From 73-13 sp035556075 (lineage in GTDB: Bacteria; Actinomycetota; Actinomycetes; Actinomycetales; Microbacteriaceae), in the NCBI GenBank assembly GCA_035556075.1, contig DATMFQ010000015.1, forward strand, positions 1-64,000: 64,000 bases of DNA, read 5' to 3'. The notes beneath the pieces are model-generated. The model was given only the letters and a program-made list of their open reading frames with translations. It was not told where the DNA came from and made no database searches. The position numbers and the translations under genes are program-made. Positions 59,160 through 64,000 of the stretch are shown here, in pieces (the stretch's first letter is position 1; every line of letters begins with the position of its first letter).

Positions 59160-59230
59160 CCTCGCGCGCCGGGTGATCCCGCATCGCATTCGGGAATCAA
59201 CCATAGGAATCAAGCCAAGGAATCGCAGTC

Positions 59231-60658
59231 ATGAGCGGTAAGACTCTCGCCGAGAAGATCTGGGACGCGCACGTTGTCACGAAGGGCGTCGACGGCCAGC
59301 CCGACCTCATCTACATCGACCTCCACCTCGTCCACGAGGTGACGAGCCCGCAGGCCTTCGACGGGCTGCGGCAGGCCGGTCGGCCGGTGCGCCGGCCCGA
59401 CCTCACGATCGCGACCGAGGACCACAACACGCCGACGCTCGAGATCGACCGGCCGATCAAGGACCCGACCTCGCGCGTCCAGATCGAGACGCTGCGGGCC
59501 AACGCCGCCGAGTTCGGCGTCCGGCTCCACTCGCTCGGCGACGTCGAGCAGGGCATCGTCCATGTCATGGGTCCACAGCTCGGCCTGACGATGCCGGGGA
59601 TCACCGTCGTCTGCGGTGACTCGCACACGAGCACGCACGGCGCGTTCGGGGCCATCGCATTCGGTATCGGCACGAGCGAGGTCGAGCACGTGCTCGCGAC
59701 GCAGACGCTCCCGCTCAAGCCGTTCAAGACCATGGCGATCAACGTCGAGGGCACGCTGCGGCCCGGCGTCACCGCGAAGGACATTATCCTCGCGGTCATC
59801 GCGAAGATCGGCACGGGCGGCGGGCAGGGCTACGTGCTCGAGTACCGCGGCTCGGCGATCCGGGCACTGTCGATGGAAGGCCGGATGACGATTTGCAACA
59901 TGTCGATCGAGGCCGGTGCTCGCGCGGGCCTCGTCGCGCCGGACCAGACCACCTTCGACTACGTGCAGGGCCGTCCCCACGCCCCGCAGGGCGAGGATTG
60001 GGACGCCGCCGTCGAGTATTGGCGGACGCTGCCGACCGACGATGACGCCGTTTTCGACGCCGAGGTGCACATCGACGCGGACGAGCTCGAGCCCTTCGTC
60101 ACCTGGGGGACGAACCCCGGCCAGGGCGTCTCGCTGTCGGAGTCGGTGCCGAACCCGAGCGACTTCGACGACCCGAACGAGCGCGCCGCCGCCGAGCGCG
60201 CGCTCGAGTACATGGACCTCGCCCCGGGCACCAAGCTCAAGGAGATCCCCGTGGACGCCGTCTTCATGGGATCGTGCACGAACTCGCGGATCGAGGATCT
60301 GCGGGCCTTCGCCTCCATCATCAAGGGACAGAAGAAGGCCGACGGCGTGCGCGTCATGGTCGTCCCCGGCTCGGCGCGCGTCCGGCTCGAGGCCGAGGCG
60401 GAGGGGCTCGACAAGATCATCGAGGCGTTCGGCGCCGAGTGGCGGTTCGCCGGCTGCTCGATGTGCCTCGGGATGAACCCGGATCAGCTCGCGCCTGGCG
60501 AGCGCTGCGCCTCCACCTCGAACCGCAACTTCGAGGGCCGACAGGGCAAGGGCGGCCGCACCCATCTCGTCTCGCCGCTCGTCGCGGCCGCGACCGCGAT
60601 CCGCGGCACGCTGAGCTCCCCGTGGGATCTCGAGCACCCGAATGCGGAGGGCCGCTGA
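59231..60658 (+). CDS. leuC: 3-isopropylmalate dehydratase, large subunit
   Basis: 475 aa aconitase-family enzyme. It isomerises 2- to 3-isopropylmalate. Cluster ligands are in GSCTNSRIEDLRAF (Cys near residue 347) and in AGCSMCLGMNPDQL. VVCGDSHTSTHGAFGAIAFG is the substrate region. GAGATC-free start: AAGGAA lies 10 bases before the ATG. leuD follows at once. Confidence 0.96.
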   Translation: MSGKTLAEKIWDAHVVTKGVDGQPDLIYIDLHLVHEVTSPQAFDGLRQAGRPVRRPDLTIATEDHNTPTLEIDRPIKDPTSRVQIETLRANAAEFGVRLHSLGDVEQGIVHVMGPQLGLTMPGITVVCGDSHTSTHGAFGAIAFGIGTSEVEHVLATQTLPLKPFKTMAINVEGTLRPGVTAKDIILAVIAKIGTGGGQGYVLEYRGSAIRALSMEGRMTICNMSIEAGARAGLVAPDQTTFDYVQGRPHAPQGEDWDAAVEYWRTLPTDDDAVFDAEVHIDADELEPFVTWGTNPGQGVSLSESVPNPSDFDDPNERAAAERALEYMDLAPGTKLKEIPVDAVFMGSCTNSRIEDLRAFASIIKGQKKADGVRVMVVPGSARVRLEAEAEGLDKIIEAFGAEWRFAGCSMCLGMNPDQLAPGERCASTSNRNFEGRQGKGGRTHLVSPLVAAATAIRGTLSSPWDLEHPNAEGR

Positions 60659-60659
60659 C

Positions 60660-61256
60660 ATGGAGAAGTTCACGACCGTCACCGGGACCGCGGTCCCTTT
60701 CGAGCGCTCGAACGTCGACACCGACCAGATCATCCCCGCCGTCTTCTTGAAGCGGGTCACGAAGACCGGCTACGACGATGCCCTCTTCCACAACTGGCGG
60801 CAGGACCCCGAGTTCGTGCTGAACGACCCGGCCTATGCGGGGGCGACCGTCCTCTTCGCCGGACCGGACTTCGGCACCGGCTCGAGCCGGGAGCATGCGG
60901 TCTGGGCACTGCGGGACTACGGCTTCAAGGTCGTCTTCGCCCCCCGATTCGCCGACATCTTCCGTGGTAACGCCGGTAAGCAGGGGCTGCTCGCCGGGGT
61001 CATCGAGGAGCCCGAGATCGAGCGGATCTGGGCCCGCATCAAGGCGGAGCCTGGGGTGGTCGCGACCGTCGACCTCGAGGCGCGCACGGTGCGGGTCGGC
61101 GAGCTCGAGCTCGGCTTTGAGATCGACGACTACACGCGCTGGCGGCTGCTGGAGGGGTTCGATGACATCGGCCTCACCCTCCGCGACGAGGCGGCGATCA
61201 CCGCCTTCGAGGCGCGCCGGGAGTCCTGGCGACCGACCACCCTGCCGGCCCGGTGA
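60660..61256 (+). CDS. leuD: 3-isopropylmalate dehydratase, small subunit
   Basis: 198 aa swivel domain: TGTAVPFERSNVDTDQIIPA near the start, the substrate loop DFGTGSSREHAVWAL, and SPRFADIFRGNAGKQG-like FAPRFADIFRGNAGKQG. The ATG lies one base after the leuC stop. The end overlaps a possible GTG for murA. Confidence 0.96.
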   Translation: MEKFTTVTGTAVPFERSNVDTDQIIPAVFLKRVTKTGYDDALFHNWRQDPEFVLNDPAYAGATVLFAGPDFGTGSSREHAVWALRDYGFKVVFAPRFADIFRGNAGKQGLLAGVIEEPEIERIWARIKAEPGVVATVDLEARTVRVGELELGFEIDDYTRWRLLEGFDDIGLTLRDEAAITAFEARRESWRPTTLPAR

Positions 61257-61273
61257 GTCGACGTCAAGGACCC

Positions 61274-62641
61274 ATGAACCCGCTCAGCCAGGATTCGCGG
61301 AAAGCCGCGATGCGCACCAACCTCCGCGCCGACACGATCGTGATCGAGGGCGGGAAGCCGCTCAGCGGCACGGTCGACGTCCGCGGGGCGAAGAACCTCG
61401 TCACAAAGGCGATGGTCGCGGCGCTGCTCGCCGACACCCCCTCGGTGCTCCGCGACGTGCCGGCGATCGCGGACGTCAACGTCGTCACCGGCATGCTCGG
61501 GGCCTACGGCGTCACCGTCGAGTCGAGTGGGGACGGCACCTACGAGCTCGACCCCGCGAACGTCGAGCGGGCCCACTTCGCGCAGATCGACGCGCTGGCG
61601 GGCGAGAGTCGCATCCCGATCCTGTTCTGCGGACCACTGCTGCACCGGCTCGGCGAGGCGCTCATCCCGGACCTCGGCGGCTGCCGCATCGGCAACCGGC
61701 CGATCAATTTCCATATGGACGCGCTCCGCGCATTCGGCGCCGTGGTCGACAAGTCGTACGAGGGCATCCGGCTGACCGCGCCCGACGGGCTCCGCGGGGC
61801 CGACATCGAGCTGCCGTATCCCTCGGTCGGCGCGACCGAGCAGGTGCTGCTCACCTCGGTGCTCGCCGAGGGCACGACTGAGCTGCGCAACGCCGCGATC
61901 GAGCCCGAGATCCTCGACCTCATCGCGGTGCTGCAAAAGATGGGCGCGATCATCACGGTCGAGCCGAACCGCGTCATCTTTATCGAGGGCGTCGAGCGGC
62001 TCCGCGGGTACGAGCACCGTGCGATGTTCGACCGCAACGAGGCCGCGAGCTGGGCCTCGGCGGCGCTCGCCACGCGCGGCGACATCTTCGTCGTCGGCGC
62101 GCGGCAGCAGGACCTCACCACCTACCTCAACGTCTTCCGCAAGGTCGGCGGCGAGTTCGAGGTCCGGGAGGACGGGATCCGGTTCTGGCACCCCGGCGGC
62201 GACCTGCGGCCGGTGGAGATCGAGACAGACGTGCACCCGGGATTCATGACGGACTGGCAGCAGCCGCTCATCGTCGCGCTGACCCAGGCGCACGGGACGT
62301 CGGTTGTCCACGAGACCGTCTATGAGAATCGCTTCGGCTTCACGCAGGCGCTCGTGCAGATGGGGGCGCAGATCACGATCCATCCCGGCGGGCTCGCCTC
62401 GCCGACGCGTCGGGTCGCGCGCCGCCCGCTCGAGCAGTCGGCCGTCATCGAGGGGCCGACGCCGCTCACCGGCGCCGACATCCACGTCCCCGACCTCCGC
62501 GGCGGCTTCAGCCATCTCATCGCGGCGCTGACCGCCAGCGGCACCTCCCGCGTGTCCAATCTCGGCCTCATCGGTCGCGGTTACGAGCACTTCACCGACA
62601 AGCTCGCCGGGCTCGGCGCCGAATTCCGCCTCGAGGACTGA
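61274..62641 (+). CDS. murA: UDP-N-acetylglucosamine 1-carboxyvinyltransferase
   Basis: 455 aa. It catalyses the first committed step of peptidoglycan synthesis, enolpyruvyl transfer from PEP. It has GAKNLVTKAMVAALL with the substrate Lys-Asn pair and the catalytic Cys in DLGGCRIGNRPINFHMDALR, so it would be fosfomycin-sensitive. Two start options exist: ATG 61274 (AAGGA only 3 bases upstream) and GTG 61253, which overlaps the leuD stop. The ATG gives the usual short extension before the domain. Confidence 0.94.
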   Translation: MNPLSQDSRKAAMRTNLRADTIVIEGGKPLSGTVDVRGAKNLVTKAMVAALLADTPSVLRDVPAIADVNVVTGMLGAYGVTVESSGDGTYELDPANVERAHFAQIDALAGESRIPILFCGPLLHRLGEALIPDLGGCRIGNRPINFHMDALRAFGAVVDKSYEGIRLTAPDGLRGADIELPYPSVGATEQVLLTSVLAEGTTELRNAAIEPEILDLIAVLQKMGAIITVEPNRVIFIEGVERLRGYEHRAMFDRNEAASWASAALATRGDIFVVGARQQDLTTYLNVFRKVGGEFEVREDGIRFWHPGGDLRPVEIETDVHPGFMTDWQQPLIVALTQAHGTSVVHETVYENRFGFTQALVQMGAQITIHPGGLASPTRRVARRPLEQSAVIEGPTPLTGADIHVPDLRGGFSHLIAALTASGTSRVSNLGLIGRGYEHFTDKLAGLGAEFRLED

Positions 62642-62643
62642 GG

Positions 62644-63387
62644 GTGCGGCGGCTCAAGGGGCGGCGGGCGCCCGAGCAGACCTTCTGGCCGTGGCGGGTG
62701 TTCAAGAACATCGTGCTGCCGTGGATCACGCTGCTGTCGAACCGCTCCTACCGCCACCTCGACCGCATCCCGGCGACCGGCCCCTGCATTCTCGTCGCCA
62801 ACCACCACTCCGCGCTCGACCCGCTCTTCCTCAGCCTCGCCGTGTGGGACGCCTGCCGGGTGCCCCGCTTCCTCGCGAAGTCGGGGATTTGGAAGACGCG
62901 GGGGGTGGGCTACGTCATGACCGTGACGGGACAGATCCCGGTGGATCGTGGCATGAATGCGGCGACCGCGATCCAGGCGGCCGCCCAGCTCGTCGAGCAC
63001 GGCTCGACCCTCGTCGTCTACCCCGAGGGCACGCTGACCCGCGACCCCGACCTGTGGCCGATGCGCGGTAAGACGGGTGCCGCCCGGATCGCTCTCGAGT
63101 CGGGCGTCCCGGTGTACCCGGTCGCCCACTGGGGCGTGCACCGCATCCTGCCGCCCTACGGCAAACTCAGCCTCTTTCCCCGCAAACGCGTCGAGGTCGC
63201 CGTCGGCGAGCCGATCGACCTGAGCCGTTGGCTCGGCAAGCCCGTCGACGGCCGGGTGCTCGCCGAGGTGACCGACCACTTCATGGACGAGATCACGGCG
63301 CTGTTGGCGCAGCTCCGGGAGGAGACGCCGCCCGCCGAGCGGTGGGACCCCACCACGCACGGCCAGTCGGAGACCGGCCGCATCTGA
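62644..63387 (+). CDS. plsC: 1-acyl-sn-glycerol-3-phosphate acyltransferase
   Basis: 247 aa. Acyltransferase motif I is VANHHSALDPLFL (HX4D), the glycerol-phosphate-binding motif is VVYPEGTLT, and a later VPVYPVAHWG is present. It makes phosphatidic acid. One hydrophobic segment at about residues 22-36 may hold it at the membrane. It starts at a GTG 2 bases after the murA stop. Confidence 0.93.
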   Translation: MRRLKGRRAPEQTFWPWRVFKNIVLPWITLLSNRSYRHLDRIPATGPCILVANHHSALDPLFLSLAVWDACRVPRFLAKSGIWKTRGVGYVMTVTGQIPVDRGMNAATAIQAAAQLVEHGSTLVVYPEGTLTRDPDLWPMRGKTGAARIALESGVPVYPVAHWGVHRILPPYGKLSLFPRKRVEVAVGEPIDLSRWLGKPVDGRVLAEVTDHFMDEITALLAQLREETPPAERWDPTTHGQSETGRI

Positions 63388-63443
63388 GCCCCGGCGCCGC
63401 GCCCCCGCATTCGTCCCGTCCGCCGGGATGAGAGGATGAAGGA

Positions 63444-64000
63444 ATGGCCGAAGGACAGCGCGACGGCATGCCGCGCCGAGTCGCCGTGCTCGGCGCAGGC
63501 TCCTGGGGCACGACATTCGCGAAGGTGCTCGCCGACGGCGGCGCCGAGGTGCGGATGTGGGCGCGGCGCCCGGCCCAGGCGCGGGAGATCACCCAGTCGG
63601 CGCGCAACGCGAAATACCTCCGCGGCATCGTCCTGCCTCGCGGCATCCAGGCCTTCGCCGACCCGGCGGTCGTCCTCGCGGACGCGCAGGAGGTCTACAT
63701 CTCGGTCCCGGCCCAGACGCTCCGTGACAATCTCCGCGTGCTCGGCCCGCGCATTCCTGAGGACGCCATCGTCATCTCGCTGATGAAGGGCCTCGAGCGC
63801 GGCACCGGCAGCCGGATGAGCGAGGTCATCGCGGCCGAGCTCGGCCGCGACACTGCGCGGATCGCGGTCGTGTCGGGGCCGAACCTCGCGATGGAGATCG
63901 CGAAGCAGCAGCCGACGGCCGCCGTGGTCGCCTCCGCCTCACTCGACACCGCGACCACGGTCGCGGTCACGGCGAGGAATGCGTACTTCCGCTCGTACGT
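63444..64000 (+). CDS. gpsA: NAD(P)H-dependent glycerol-3-phosphate dehydrogenase (partial)
   Basis: The first 185 residues only; the frame is open to the window's end. The Rossmann motif is RVAVLGAGSWGTTFAKVLAD and the later ISLMKGLERGTGSRMSEVI and VVSGPNLAMEIAKQQPTAAV are GpsA stretches, with the catalytic Lys in MKGLE. It makes glycerol-3-phosphate for the lipid pathway that PlsC continues. ATG 63468 is an alternative start. Confidence 0.93.
   Translation, partial: MAEGQRDGMPRRVAVLGAGSWGTTFAKVLADGGAEVRMWARRPAQAREITQSARNAKYLRGIVLPRGIQAFADPAVVLADAQEVYISVPAQTLRDNLRVLGPRIPEDAIVISLMKGLERGTGSRMSEVIAAELGRDTARIAVVSGPNLAMEIAKQQPTAAVVASASLDTATTVAVTARNAYFRSY

Noticed and set aside
1..64000. CRISPR arrays or cas genes
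   Set aside because: No regularly spaced direct repeats or Cas-like proteins were seen.

Overview
The window is about 70% G+C and reads as a chromosomal stretch of a high-GC actinobacterium, most likely a member of the Microbacteriaceae. Evidence is the conserved order mtrA-mtrB-lpqB-comF-hpf-secA, a PdtaS-type kinase next to a WhiB1-like protein, an actinobacterial Mrp antiporter operon, and three copies of a small protein family (DUF7882) that I know only from Microbacteriaceae. I do not assign a genus.

Layout. 0.1-8.7 kb: MtrAB/LpqB envelope-stress signalling, ComF, ribosome hibernation factor and SecA. 8.7-12.6 kb: an Rv3235-like protein, PdtaS kinase, WhiB1, a small membrane protein, a Bcp peroxiredoxin and tRNA-Lys. 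12.7-19.1 kb: the six-gene Mrp Na+/H+ antiporter operon (A/B fusion, C, D, E, F, G), almost every junction being a 4-base overlap. 19.1-33.6 kb: branched-chain amino acid and serine biosynthesis (ilvD, ilvBNC, serA, leuB, ilvE), interrupted by a Phd/VapC-type toxin-antitoxin pair, a membrane-anchored PI-PLC-like protein and a repeat-bearing surface protein. 33.7-37.2 kb: a second VapBC pair, gltX, a universal stress protein and tRNA-Gln. 37.2-57.0 kb: an accessory block between tRNA-Gln and tRNA-Glu. It holds an IS3-family element, a gene truncated by it, NudC, a decayed flavoprotein oxidoreductase, a ThrE exporter, a stand-alone LigD polymerase, a type III polyketide synthase operon, three DUF7882 paralogs, an iron-regulated siderophore-interacting protein, and sufS-sufU. 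57.2-64 kb: TerC behind a probable yybP-ykoY (Mn2+) riboswitch, an FHA protein, leuC-leuD behind a leucine leader-peptide attenuator, murA, plsC and the start of gpsA.

Regulation visible in the sequence. Many genes have a TANNNT -10 hexamer ending 6-7 bases before the start codon and no Shine-Dalgarno, so they are probably leaderless. leuCD appears to be controlled by ribosome stalling on a leaderless 15-residue peptide. Both toxin-antitoxin operons carry a palindromic operator just upstream. The siderophore-interacting gene has a DtxR/IdeR box over its -10.

A sequence-wide observation is that the hexamer GAATGC/GCATTC is strikingly common (about 75 copies by eye) in coding and intergenic DNA, including both arms of a terminator hairpin, but is absent from about 37.0-41.5 kb, which holds the IS and decaying genes. 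All counts are by eye, and family assignments are from remembered motifs, not searches.
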